The position numbers and the translations under genes were made by a program. The notes under the pieces were generated by a model that was not told the DNA's origin, did no database searches, and saw only the letters and a program-made list of their open reading frames with translations. A DNA stretch of 34,158 bases, from contig NZ_AEDV01000001.1 of assembly GCF_000148545.1 (NCBI RefSeq), forward strand, positions 1 to 34,158, read 5' to 3'. Within the stretch, counting starts at the first letter, position 1, and each line of letters begins with the position of its first letter. The stretch is from Streptococcus mitis SK597 (lineage in GTDB: Bacteria; Bacillota; Bacilli; Lactobacillales; Streptococcaceae). Below, piece after piece: positions 7,650 through 14,596 of the stretch.

Positions 7650-8600
7650 ATGGAAATTGATGTGAGTAAATTAAGAACAGATTTGCCTCAAGTCGGCGTG
7701 CAACCATATAGGCAAGTCCATGCCCATTCCACAGGCAACCGTAACTCAACGGTGCAAAATGAGGCTGACTACCATTACAGAAAAGATCCTGAATTGGGCT
7801 TCTTTTCTCACGTAGTCGGTAATGGTCGTGTTATGCAGGTAGGACCTGTTGATAATGGTGCCTGGGACGTTGGGGGCGGTTGGAATGCAGAAGGTTATGC
7901 ACAAGTTGAACTGATTGAAAGTCATGAATCAAAAGAAGAGTTTCTGATTGACTATCGCCTCTATATCGAACTCTTGCGCAATCTAGCAGACGAGGCTGGG
8001 ATACCTAAAACGCTTGATACTGCTGATTTAGCAGGTATCAAGACACACGAATACTGCACCAATAACCAACCCGATAATAACTCAGATCACATTGACCCCT
8101 ATCCTTATCTTGCCAAATGGGGTATTAGCCGTGAGAAGTTTAAGCAGGATATTGAAAACGGCTTGACGATTGAAGCAGGATGGCAACAGAACGATACTGG
8201 CACCTGGTATGTACACTCAGACGGTTCTTATCCAAAAGATAAGTTTGAGAAAGTAAATGGTACTTGGTATTACTTTGACGGTTCAGGATATATGCTTGCA
8301 GACCGTTGGAAGAAGCACATAGACGGCAACTGGTACTGGTTTGATCAGTCAGGCGAAATGGCTACAGGCTGGAAGAAAATCGCTGAGAAGTGGTACTATT
8401 TCGATGGAGAAGGTGCTATGAAAACAGGCTGGATTAAATACAAGGAGACTTGGTACTATCTTGATAGTCAAAATGGGGACATGGTTTCCAATGCCTTTGT
8501 CAAATCAAATGATGGCTGGTATTACCTTAAAGAAGATGGTACGATAGCAGAAAAACCAGAATTTACAGTCGAGCCTGAAGGCTTGATAACAGTAAAATAA
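7650..8600 (+). CDS. lytA: LytA, choline-binding N-acetylmuramoyl-L-alanine amidase (atypical allele)
   Basis: 316 residues. An Amidase_2 domain (about 1-170) holds His26, Glu87, His133, His147 and Asp149 of the zinc/catalytic site. A choline-binding domain of [12 protein letters not shown]-type repeats follows (about 175-316). No signal peptide, as in pneumococcal LytA. The pneumococcal protein is 318 aa; this one reads NDGWYYL where pneumococcus has DGTGWYYL, so residues 290-291 are missing (6 bp, at about 8516/8517). That deletion marks 'atypical' lytA alleles of S. mitis and S. pseudopneumoniae. Many substitutions are also present, e.g. Arg at position 60 where pneumococcal LytA has Cys (from memory). 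Ribosome binding site TAAGGAG at 7637-7643. No phage genes are nearby, so this is the chromosomal lytA. Confidence 0.97.
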   Translation: MEIDVSKLRTDLPQVGVQPYRQVHAHSTGNRNSTVQNEADYHYRKDPELGFFSHVVGNGRVMQVGPVDNGAWDVGGGWNAEGYAQVELIESHESKEEFLIDYRLYIELLRNLADEAGIPKTLDTADLAGIKTHEYCTNNQPDNNSDHIDPYPYLAKWGISREKFKQDIENGLTIEAGWQQNDTGTWYVHSDGSYPKDKFEKVNGTWYYFDGSGYMLADRWKKHIDGNWYWFDQSGEMATGWKKIAEKWYYFDGEGAMKTGWIKYKETWYYLDSQNGDMVSNAFVKSNDGWYYLKEDGTIAEKPEFTVEPEGLITVK

Positions 8601-8701
8601 TAATGGAATGTCTTTCAAATCAGAACAGCGCATATTATTAGGTCTTGAAAAAGCTTAATCTTCAATTATTCATATCTCACATTAACGAACTAAACAATTC
8701 A

Positions 8702-8753
8702 AAAAATCACCAGAAAAGCTAGTTGGAATACTATCCTTCTGGTGATTTTTATT
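8702..8753 (+). terminator. Terminator of lytA
   Basis: A perfect 14-bp stem (AAAAATCACCAGAA 8702-8715, TTCTGGTGATTTTT 8737-8750) with a 21-nt loop, ending in a T-rich tail. Between it and the lytA stop (8601-8701) I see nothing else. Confidence 0.9.
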
Positions 8754-8856
8754 TTGAAACTTTTTGTTCCATCCTTTTTGTGATATTTTTCCCTTATTTC
8801 ATAAACATTTCATATTTGGATTTTATAATAAGATATAGCTTTCCAGTTTTTACTAT

Positions 8857-8896
8857 ACTTTGATATTCAAATATGTTATACTACGATTATCAAAGT
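8857..8896 (+). promoter_or_regulatory. Promoter with flanking inverted repeat ahead of the pneumolysin operon
   Basis: ACTTTGATA (8857-8865) and TATCAAAGT (8888-8896) form a perfect 9-bp inverted repeat. Between them lies an extended -10, TGT-TATACT (TATACT 8877-8882). The arrangement looks like an operator around the promoter, though a binding protein is not evident. A second AT-rich -10-like box, TATAAT, sits at 8823-8828. Confidence 0.5.
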
Positions 8897-8916
8897 AAAT
8901 GAAAGGGGTTACGAAC

Positions 8917-9375
8917 ATGACGCCAGAAGAAATGTACTTGACAGAGCGATTGGATGTACAGATAGCTCATTTTTTAAATAAAAGTGTTCAACATCGTAGA
9001 CGCTATAAGGTATTAAAAATAACAGAAATCGTGGCAGGTTTCCTCATAGCGGTCTTCTGTGCTATTCCTATGCCAGGTGATCGCTATCGTTTGATTTCGG
9101 TTGCCTTGTCCAGTCTAGGCTTGCTGTGTGAGGGGATTCTCAATTTGTATAATGCCAAGGAACACTGGATTTCTTACCAAAAGACTGCGCAACTCCTGGA
9201 GAGAGAAAAATTCCTCTATCAATGCCAAACGGAGAAATATGCAGGAAAGACCAAGGCTTTTGCCCTATTTGTCAAGACATGCGAAGGTCTTATCTCAGAG
9301 GAAATCAACCAGTGGGAAAGTATCCAGTCAAAAGAAGTAGCAACTAGTGCAGATGCTCCAGTTAAAAAAGAATAG
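8917..9375 (+). CDS. SLATT/DUF4231-like two-helix membrane protein, first gene of the pneumolysin operon
   Basis: 152 residues from ATG 8917, chosen because GAAAGGGG lies 8 bp upstream; an ATG at 8899 would add six residues but has no site. A basic stretch (HRRRYKVLK) leads into two hydrophobic helices (about 36-52 and 58-74). A soluble helical tail follows with WISYQKTAQLLEREKFLY and EEINQWESI, the pattern of DUF4231/SLATT proteins. SLATT domains are predicted membrane effectors in some nucleotide-signalling conflict systems (established as a prediction). No function is known for this protein. The next gene starts 12 bp after its stop, and pneumolysin is three genes downstream. Confidence 0.75.
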   Translation: MTPEEMYLTERLDVQIAHFLNKSVQHRRRYKVLKITEIVAGFLIAVFCAIPMPGDRYRLISVALSSLGLLCEGILNLYNAKEHWISYQKTAQLLEREKFLYQCQTEKYAGKTKAFALFVKTCEGLISEEINQWESIQSKEVATSADAPVKKE

Positions 9376-9387
9376 GAGGTGGAGGAA

Positions 9388-9996
9388 ATGTCTCAATCCA
9401 GCTACCTTTTGCCCTTGCTCTGGTTAAAAAAAGAAGCCGACAAGGAAAAGATGAGCGCAACTCAGTGCCAGATATTTTTCTTTTATTATCAAATGTTTGA
9501 ACTCTTATTTGCTAGAGAAAGCGACTTGAGCGACTTATGTCTGGGAAAGCAAGGTTTTTATTTCTCGCAGTTAGAGAAAGATTTGCTTTCTGGAGTTTCC
9601 CACTTTCTAAAAAACTTGGAGGGCAAGGGGACTCTCAAGGCTAACCAAGAAGTATCAGCTCGCAAAGCCCTTTTTCTAGCCTTGACAACTAGCCAGTCAG
9701 ATTGGCAAGCTTTGGCTCCTGTTTTTGATTTTTATCAGACTATCGGGAGACTTGAAAATCCCTTGCTCTTGAGTTCTCAGGACAGACAATATCTGATGTG
9801 GATTTACCAGTCAGCTTTGGAGAAGGATTATAGTGTCAAGGTAATTGGCGACAAGCATTTTGTATTGAAGAGACAAGATGCTACTAAATTGACAGGGCGC
9901 CAAACTCAAACTTTGGAAATTCTGAGTCAATCAGAAGACTTGGTCAATCCTGTCTATGTTACATTAGGAGAAAAGGGGGTGCTCTTGCTTGATTAA
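9388..9996 (+). CDS. Conserved protein of unknown function in the pneumolysin operon
   Basis: 202 residues from ATG 9388, with AGGAGG 8 bp upstream; a GTG at 9379 overlaps that site and is rejected. The protein is soluble, helical and Leu/Gln rich (YLLPLLWLKKEADKEKM at the start; ILSQSEDLVNPVYVTLGEKGVLLLD at the end), with no signal peptide or membrane helix. I recognise no family. Its last 8 bases overlap the start of the next gene, implying translational coupling. From memory the same gene precedes ply in pneumococci. Confidence 0.75.
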   Translation: MSQSSYLLPLLWLKKEADKEKMSATQCQIFFFYYQMFELLFARESDLSDLCLGKQGFYFSQLEKDLLSGVSHFLKNLEGKGTLKANQEVSARKALFLALTTSQSDWQALAPVFDFYQTIGRLENPLLLSSQDRQYLMWIYQSALEKDYSVKVIGDKHFVLKRQDATKLTGRQTQTLEILSQSEDLVNPVYVTLGEKGVLLLD

Positions 9997-10399
9997 GAGA
10001 GGAGATGTTGTAGCTCTTTATTTGCCTTTTCCGACTATTAGTAGCGATTTGGCTGTGAAGAATCATATGTATATTTGTATTGACAACAGCATGACTAAAA
10101 ACAAAGAGTTGGTTAAAAATCAGACCTTCAAACTAGCTCTCTTGACCAGACGTTTGGTCAAGAACTTTATGATAGAAGAGCCGGATCTAGCTCGTAATCC
10201 TTTTACAAGACCAACCTTGATTGACTTAGATAAGGTATTTATGTTGGATAATACGGTCATTCCGACTTCTTATCTAGCCAGACGGCGACGCAATGTCTCA
10301 GAAGAATTGTACGAGGAAATTTTGGATCACTTAGTCCAACCACGGCTGATTTCGCTGAACAAGTCTGAGTTTATGCAACTCAATCCAGGAACTTATTAG
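9989..10399 (+). CDS. Small conserved protein, possibly PemK/MazF-like, upstream of pneumolysin
   Basis: 136 residues from a TTG start at 9989. An AAAAGGGGG site lies 9 bp upstream, and the next internal ATG would remove the conserved-looking N-terminus. The beginning IKRGDVVALYLPFP...KNHMYICID recalls the first strands of PemK/MazF-type barrels (K-R-G-D-V-hydrophobic, then a strand ending in a small loop), but the match is short and the rest (TRPTLIDLDKVFMLDNTVIPTSYLARR) is only loosely like that family. No antitoxin-like partner is clear, unless it is the preceding protein. Pneumolysin begins 10 bp downstream. Confidence 0.7.
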   Translation: MIKRGDVVALYLPFPTISSDLAVKNHMYICIDNSMTKNKELVKNQTFKLALLTRRLVKNFMIEEPDLARNPFTRPTLIDLDKVFMLDNTVIPTSYLARRRRNVSEELYEEILDHLVQPRLISLNKSEFMQLNPGTY

Positions 10400-10409
10400 G
10401 AGGTAGAAG

Positions 10410-11825
10410 ATGACAAATAAAGCAGTAAATGACTTTATACTAGCTATGGATTACGATAAAAAGAAACTCTTGACCCATCAGGGAGAAAGTATTGAAAATC
10501 GTTTCATCAAAGAGGGGAATCAGCTACCCGATGAGTTTGTTGTTATCGAAAGAAAGAAGCGGAGCCTGTCGACAAATACAAGTGATATTTCTGTAACAGC
10601 TACCAACGATAGTCGCCTCTATCCTGGTGCCCTTCTCGTAGTGGATGAGACCTTGTTAGAGAATAATCCCACTCTTCTTGCGGTCGATCGTGCCCCGATG
10701 ACTTATAGTATTGATTTGCCTGGTTTGGCAAGTAGTGATAGCTTTCTTCAAGTGGAAGATCCCAGCAATTCAAGTGTTCGCGGAGCAGTAAACGATTTGT
10801 TGGCCAAGTGGCATCAAGACTATGGTCAGGTCAATAATGTCCCAGCTAGAATGCAGTATGAAAAAATCACGGCTCACAGCATGGAACAACTCAAGGTCAA
10901 GTTTGGTTCTGACTTTGAAAAGACAGGGAATTCTCTTGATATTGATTTTAATTCTGTCCATTCGGGCGAAAAGCAGATTCAGATTGTCAATTTTAAGCAG
11001 ATTTATTATACAGTCAGCGTAGATGCTGTTAAAAATCCAGGAGATGTGTTTCAAGATACTGTAACGGTAGAGGATTTGAGGCAGAGAGGAATTTCTGCCG
11101 ATCGTCCTTTGGTCTATATTTCGAGTGTTGCTTACGGGCGTCAGGTTTATCTCAAGTTGGAGACCACGAGTAAGAGTGATGAAGTAGAGGCTGCTTTTGA
11201 AGCTTTGATAAAAGGAGTCAAGGTAGCTCCTCAGACAGAGTGGAAGCAGATTTTGGACAATACAGAAGTGAAGGCAGTTATTTTAGGAGGCGACCCGAGT
11301 TCGGGTGCCCGAGTTGTAACGGGCAAGGTGGATATGGTAGAGGACTTGATTCAAGAAGGCAGTCGCTTTACAGCAGATCATCCAGGCTTGCCGATTTCCT
11401 ATACAACTTCATTTTTACGTGACAATGTAGTTGCGACCTTTCAAAACAGTACAGACTATGTTGAGACTAAGGTGACAGCTTACAGAAACGGAGATTTACT
11501 TTTGGATCATAGTGGTGCCTATGTTGCCCAATATTACATTACTTGGGATGAATTATCCTATGATCATCAAGGTAAGGAAATCTTGACTGCTAAGGCTTGG
11601 GACAGAAATGGGCAGGATTTGACGGCTCACTTCACCACTAGTATTCCTCTAAAAGGGAATGTTCGCAATCTCTCTGTCAAAATTAGGGAGTGTACCGGAC
11701 TTGCCTGGGAATGGTGGCGTACGGTTTATGAAAAAACCGATTTGCCACTAGTGCGTAAGCGGACGATTTCTATTTGGGGAACGACTCTTTATCCTCAGGT
11801 AGAAGATAAGGTAGAAAATGACTAG
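10410..11825 (+). CDS. ply: Pneumolysin-type cholesterol-dependent cytolysin
   Basis: 471 residues, the pneumolysin length. The undecapeptide ECTGLAWEWWR (about 427-437), the Thr-Leu cholesterol pair near residue 459 (GTTLYPQVE) and the haemolysis-critical Trp cluster are intact. There is no signal peptide, as in pneumolysin. Compared with the common pneumococcal allele recalled from memory I see few changes: Ala2Thr, Asn14Asp, a Lys-to-Arg in EDLRQRGISADRP, and ILTAKAWDRN for VLTPKAWDRN. It is therefore far closer to pneumococcal Ply than lytA is to pneumococcal lytA. Mitilysin of S. mitis and the S. pseudopneumoniae protein are alternatives by name only. Ribosome binding site AGGAGG at 10399-10404; last gene of the four-gene operon. 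Confidence 0.97.
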   Translation: MTNKAVNDFILAMDYDKKKLLTHQGESIENRFIKEGNQLPDEFVVIERKKRSLSTNTSDISVTATNDSRLYPGALLVVDETLLENNPTLLAVDRAPMTYSIDLPGLASSDSFLQVEDPSNSSVRGAVNDLLAKWHQDYGQVNNVPARMQYEKITAHSMEQLKVKFGSDFEKTGNSLDIDFNSVHSGEKQIQIVNFKQIYYTVSVDAVKNPGDVFQDTVTVEDLRQRGISADRPLVYISSVAYGRQVYLKLETTSKSDEVEAAFEALIKGVKVAPQTEWKQILDNTEVKAVILGGDPSSGARVVTGKVDMVEDLIQEGSRFTADHPGLPISYTTSFLRDNVVATFQNSTDYVETKVTAYRNGDLLLDHSGAYVAQYYITWDELSYDHQGKEILTAKAWDRNGQDLTAHFTTSIPLKGNVRNLSVKIRECTGLAWEWWRTVYEKTDLPLVRKRTISIWGTTLYPQVEDKVEND

Positions 11826-11831
11826 TAGGGA

Positions 11832-11935
11832 AGAATGCTTGCGGCAAAAAGAGGCGATTATCTCTCTACGAATATCTGAAAGTCTATCTCTTGCCTAGCG
11901 ATTTCCGTCGGAGTATGTTCGTGATGTTAAAATGA
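11832..11935 (+). pseudogene. Short open frame after ply, possible gene relic
   Basis: In one frame the stretch reads ...RLSLYEYLKVYLLPSDFRRS and ends MFVMLK then TGA at 11933-11935. The composition looks like genuine protein, but there is no start codon, ribosome binding site or length. It may be the remnant of a gene lost when the block was assembled. Family not recognised. Confidence 0.25.
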
Positions 11936-11961
11936 GTCTATCAAACAGGGGCTGTAAGAAA

Positions 11962-12022
11962 AAGTAAAAAGGGTAGTGAAACTCCTTGCTATACAGGGAA
12001 TTAGCTACCTTTTACTTGTTTT
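11962..12022 (+). terminator. Probable terminator of the pneumolysin operon
   Basis: AAGTAAAAAGGGTAG pairs with CTACCTTTTACTT across one or two bulges, and the inner TCCTTG/CAGGGA continues the hairpin. A GTTTTA tail follows. It lies about 140 bp after ply. Confidence 0.45.
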
Positions 12023-12249
12023 AGAAGTGCCGTTGTACTAGTCTAATTTCAGTATCATGTGAAATCAAAAAGAGCATAAATTTCTGTTTCAGGAACACAT
12101 AAATTATGGTTTTGTTTAGAAACTCTTCTATTGATTTCTTAGAATACAATAGTGTCTATAAGAATTGTTAAATTTCAAAGTATTTACTTGAACTATGATA
12201 TGTCTGGAGTAGACTGTCAACAAAAGGTGCAGTATAATGGTTTTTGTCG

Positions 12250-12346
12250 CTTATATCTACAAACTCTAAACAGTAGTTTGAGCGGACTTTGTAAAACTTG
12301 TCCGAAACTTTCTATTTTCAGATAATGGCCTAGTTTGTTTTTTGAA
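12250..12346 (+). repeat. Degenerate BOX-like remnant
   Basis: TATCTACAAACTCTAAACAGTAGTTTGAGC followed later by CCTAGTTTG resembles the second half of the BOX elements at 196 and 1067, with many changes and without the ends. The rest of the gene-free stretch 11826-12496 holds the relic frame, the terminator and the dinF repeat; 12023-12249 shows nothing I can name. Confidence 0.35.
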
Positions 12347-12361
12347 TGTTGATAAGGATGG

Positions 12362-12400
12362 AAAGGCAAGGCTATCTTGGCAACTAAAGTGCTCTCCTAG
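12362..12400 (+). pseudogene. Relic of a dinF C-terminus
   Basis: Thirteen codons read KGKAILATKVLS-stop; the true dinF ends EGKEILAAKVPS-stop. The frame, spacing and stop codon are the same. Upstream in this frame there are stops (TGA TAA at 12350-12355), so nothing more of dinF survives. It lies 5126 bp from the real dinF end and forms the left part of the right-hand repeat copy. Confidence 0.88.
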
Positions 12401-12456
12401 CTGTATTTGCTAAATAAAATCCATTTCCTCTAGTGAAAATCGAAAAAACTTGTGTT
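12362..12456 (+). repeat. Right copy of the 95-bp direct repeat, ending in the yebC promoter
   Basis: Ungapped match to 7236-7330 (85/95 by hand). The identical 52-bp part is 12405-12456; its last base is the first T of the yebC -10 box. The non-coding half is perfectly conserved while the coding half differs at eight positions, plus two just after the stop. Confidence 0.95.
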
Positions 12457-12461
12457 ATAAT
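12453..12461 (+). promoter_or_regulatory. Extended -10 promoter of yebC
   Basis: TGT-TATAAT (TATAAT 12456-12461), 36 bp before the yebC start. The left repeat copy lacks the TATAAT, so only this copy is a promoter. Confidence 0.65.
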
Positions 12462-12496
12462 AAGAAGGATTAAAATGTGAAAAAAGGAGATTCCTA

Positions 12497-13213
12497 ATGG
12501 GACGTAAATGGGCCAATATCGTAGCCAAGAAAACGGCTAAAGATGGAGCTAACTCTAAAGTATATGCAAAATTTGGTGTAGAAATCTATGTAGCAGCTAA
12601 AAAAGGTGATCCAGATCCAGAATCAAACTCAGCTTTGAAATTCGTTATCGACCGTGCTAAACAAGCCCAAGTGCCAAAACACGTTATCGATAAGGCTTTG
12701 GACAAGGCTAAAGGAAACACAGACGAAACCTTTACAGAAGGACGTTACGAAGGTTTTGGACCAAATGGTTCTATGCTGATTGTTGATACTTTGACTTCAA
12801 ATGTCAACCGTACAGCGGCCAATGTCCGTGCAGCTTTTGGTAAAAATGGCGGAAACATGGGTGCTTCAGGTTCGGTTTCATACCTCTTTGACAACAAGGG
12901 AGTTATTGTATTTGCAGGTGAAGATGCCGATGCAGTCTTTGAGCAATTGCTAGAAGCAGATGTGGATGTGGACGATGTAGAAGCAGAAGAAGGAACAATC
13001 ACTGTTTATACAGCGCCAACTGATCTTCACAAGGCTATCGTTGCCCTCCGTGAGTCTGGCGTTGAAGAGTTCCAAGTGACAGAATTGGAAATGATTCCTC
13101 AATCAGAAGTGGAATTGTCAGGCGATGACCTTGAAACCTTTGAAAAACTTTACAGCGTTCTTGAAGACGACGAAGACGTACAAAAAATCTACACAAACGT
13201 AGACGGGTTCTAA
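12497..13213 (+). CDS. yebC: YebC/PmpR-family (TACO1) translation or DNA-binding regulator
   Basis: 238 residues. The N-terminus [42 protein letters not shown], and [16 protein letters not shown] are diagnostic. The three-domain family was first described as transcription regulators; recent work assigns some members a role in relieving ribosome stalling at proline stretches. The short-helix variant starting MGRKW is the YeeN-type seen in firmicutes. Ribosome binding site AAAGGAG at 12483-12489. The gene is single, closed by a bidirectional terminator. Confidence 0.95.
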   Translation: MGRKWANIVAKKTAKDGANSKVYAKFGVEIYVAAKKGDPDPESNSALKFVIDRAKQAQVPKHVIDKALDKAKGNTDETFTEGRYEGFGPNGSMLIVDTLTSNVNRTAANVRAAFGKNGGNMGASGSVSYLFDNKGVIVFAGEDADAVFEQLLEADVDVDDVEAEEGTITVYTAPTDLHKAIVALRESGVEEFQVTELEMIPQSEVELSGDDLETFEKLYSVLEDDEDVQKIYTNVDGF

Positions 13214-13216
13214 TAG

Positions 13217-13249
13217 AAAAACGAACAGTTTTACTAGCTGTTCGTTTTT
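13217..13249. terminator. Bidirectional terminator between yebC and the convergent gene
   Basis: Perfect 12-bp stem AAAAACGAACAG (13217-13228) / CTGTTCGTTTTT (13238-13249) with T-runs readable on both strands. It serves yebC and the minus-strand gene that ends at 13269. Confidence 0.92.
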
Positions 13250-13268
13250 TTGATATTTGAGCTTAGAC

Positions 13269-13931
13269 TCAGGTTTCAGAATCGTTTTGTTGCTTGCTTT
13301 TTTCTAGACCTAGACCGACTGCATGTTTTTGGACGAGCAAGAGCTGTCCATTGTCATCTTTTTCAAAAGTTAAGGTGACAGTCTTAGTCTTGTCTCCAAT
13401 AGAGATATAGGTGATTTTTTTCGTATTGTAACCCCCAAGAGTGAAGTCAAACTCGGAATCTGGCTTTCCGTGTTTGTTGATAATATCCTCGTAGGTGGTA
13501 CCACCTTTTCCTTTGTTGTCAAGGTCACCTTCGATTAAGGCGTCGAACTGTTCTTGGGTCCAGGCGAAGGTATCGTCTGTCAAGCCGCTTTTTTCTTCGC
13601 GTTCCATTGAGGCGCTCGTATCCATGTAGGAACGGTTAAACTCCTTGGCATACTCTTTGTAGACATCAGCGTATAGTGCCTGACTCGTAAAGAAAAGTAC
13701 AACAGAGGCAACTGCCAGGGATGTTCCGATAATAGCCATTGTTTTCCGTTTTTTGAGGTTGACGATAAGGCCGATAATCCCCAAGATAAATGCGACGATG
13801 CCGATGAACAACGATAGATAGTTAATAAACGGGATCCAGGATCCTAAAAGTGCGATGGCTCCAAAAATGGTTGCTAAGATTCCTAAAACTCTTTGTTCTT
13901 CTGGTTTCATTTGAAAGTTTTCTCTCTTCAT
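13269..13931 (-). CDS. DUF4190-like membrane protein with an extracytoplasmic tail
   Basis: 220 residues. Two or three hydrophobic helices (about 15-38, 40-58 and 66-85) hold the GILATIFGAIALLGSWIP...IGIVAFILGIIGLIVNLKKRK pattern of DUF4190 proteins. The C-terminal soluble part (about 120-205), WTQEQFDALIEGDLDNKGKGG...IINKHGKP, resembles the small SmpA/BLIP-like fold of DUF3862-type lipoproteins. Function unknown. An in-frame ATG seven codons later is about as likely, since neither start has a clear ribosome binding site. Transcribed alone, opposite to its neighbours. Confidence 0.72.
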   Translation of the reverse strand: MKRENFQMKPEEQRVLGILATIFGAIALLGSWIPFINYLSLFIGIVAFILGIIGLIVNLKKRKTMAIIGTSLAVASVVLFFTSQALYADVYKEYAKEFNRSYMDTSASMEREEKSGLTDDTFAWTQEQFDALIEGDLDNKGKGGTTYEDIINKHGKPDSEFDFTLGGYNTKKITYISIGDKTKTVTLTFEKDDNGQLLLVQKHAVGLGLEKSKQQNDSET

Positions 13932-14009
13932 TAAGTGAATGGATTTCTACCCACAATAGTTAGTGCTTATTATATAAAAGATATTGCCTAATGTCAATTT
14001 AAACTAAGA

Positions 14010-14102
14010 TAGTTCTCATGAAAACTTTTTTCTTGACATCTCTTTGTCAAATTGATAAAATAGTTCTCATGGAAACTTATTTAGTTCCTAGGAGAACTAA
14101 AT
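14010..14102 (+). promoter_or_regulatory. Promoter and probable MarR operators for the exporter operon
   Basis: TTGACA (14033-14038), 17 bp, TAAAAT (14056-14061) is a strong promoter. A direct repeat TAGTTCTCATGRAAACT occurs at 14010-14026 and 14061-14077, on either side of it. An inverted repeat ATTTAGTTC (14079-14087) / GAACTAAAT (14094-14102) follows. The TAGTTC core common to all three suggests an array of binding sites for the adjacent MarR protein. Confidence 0.7.
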
Positions 14103-14125
14103 GTGATAGTTAGAAAGGAGTTAGT

Positions 14126-14596
14126 ATGGATAAACCGATGTTAGTCTTTAAGCGTTTTGGTCATCAGATTCATTTGATGGTACAAAAGGAAGCCAAACGT
14201 TGTGGTATTGAGTTTATGGGTGGACCGCAAGGTCAGGTGTTGCGTTTTTTGGATAATCGTGAGAAAAATCAAGACTTGGTCTTGATTAAAGATATCGAGC
14301 AGGAACTCAATATTACCAAGTCTGTTGCTAGTAATTTGGTCAAGCGTATGGTGCAAAATGGTTTGGTGGAATTGGAGGCGAGTCCTAGCGATAAGCGGGC
14401 AAAATTTGTTTGTTTGACGGACAAAGCACGTTCTCAGATGCAACAGGTTAAGGCTTTTTTTGAACGAATAGACAAGCAGTTGATGGAAGACATTGATGAA
14501 GATGAATTACTGATCTTTGAGAAAGTCCTCAGTCAACTACAGGAAAATATCAAGGGAATAGGAGGAGAGAATGAAGAAATTAGCAAAACGAATTAG
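14126..14596 (+). CDS. MarR-family transcriptional regulator of the ABC exporter
   Basis: 156 residues. The winged helix is clear: LVLIKDIEQELNITKSVASNLVKRMVQNGLVELEASPSDKRAKFVCLTDKA (about 50-105), with the D-K-R wing typical of MarR. MarR dimers usually repress their own operon and let go when a ligand binds. The gene is directly behind an array of repeated sites and overlaps the exporter gene by 26 nt, so local autoregulation is very likely. Ribosome binding site AAAGGAG at 14114-14120. Confidence 0.92.
   Translation: MDKPMLVFKRFGHQIHLMVQKEAKRCGIEFMGGPQGQVLRFLDNREKNQDLVLIKDIEQELNITKSVASNLVKRMVQNGLVELEASPSDKRAKFVCLTDKARSQMQQVKAFFERIDKQLMEDIDEDELLIFEKVLSQLQENIKGIGGENEEISKTN

Noticed and set aside
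7650-8600. lytA as a prophage lysin
   Set aside because: It sits in the recA-dinF context with no holin, integrase or structural phage genes in the window.
8899-8916. Earlier ATG for the SLATT-like protein
   Set aside because: The GAAAGGGG site lies downstream of this ATG and at the right distance from ATG 8917.
11867-11874. A second exact TACGAATA (ComX box) after ply
   Set aside because: No gene start follows it and no T-rich stretch precedes it; one chance match of an 8-mer is expected in a window of this size on two strands.
7236-12456. The 95-bp repeats as attachment sites of an integrative element
   Set aside because: No integrase or recombinase gene lies between them, and the copies are longer and more divergent than normal att cores. 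Homologous recombination explains them without further assumptions.
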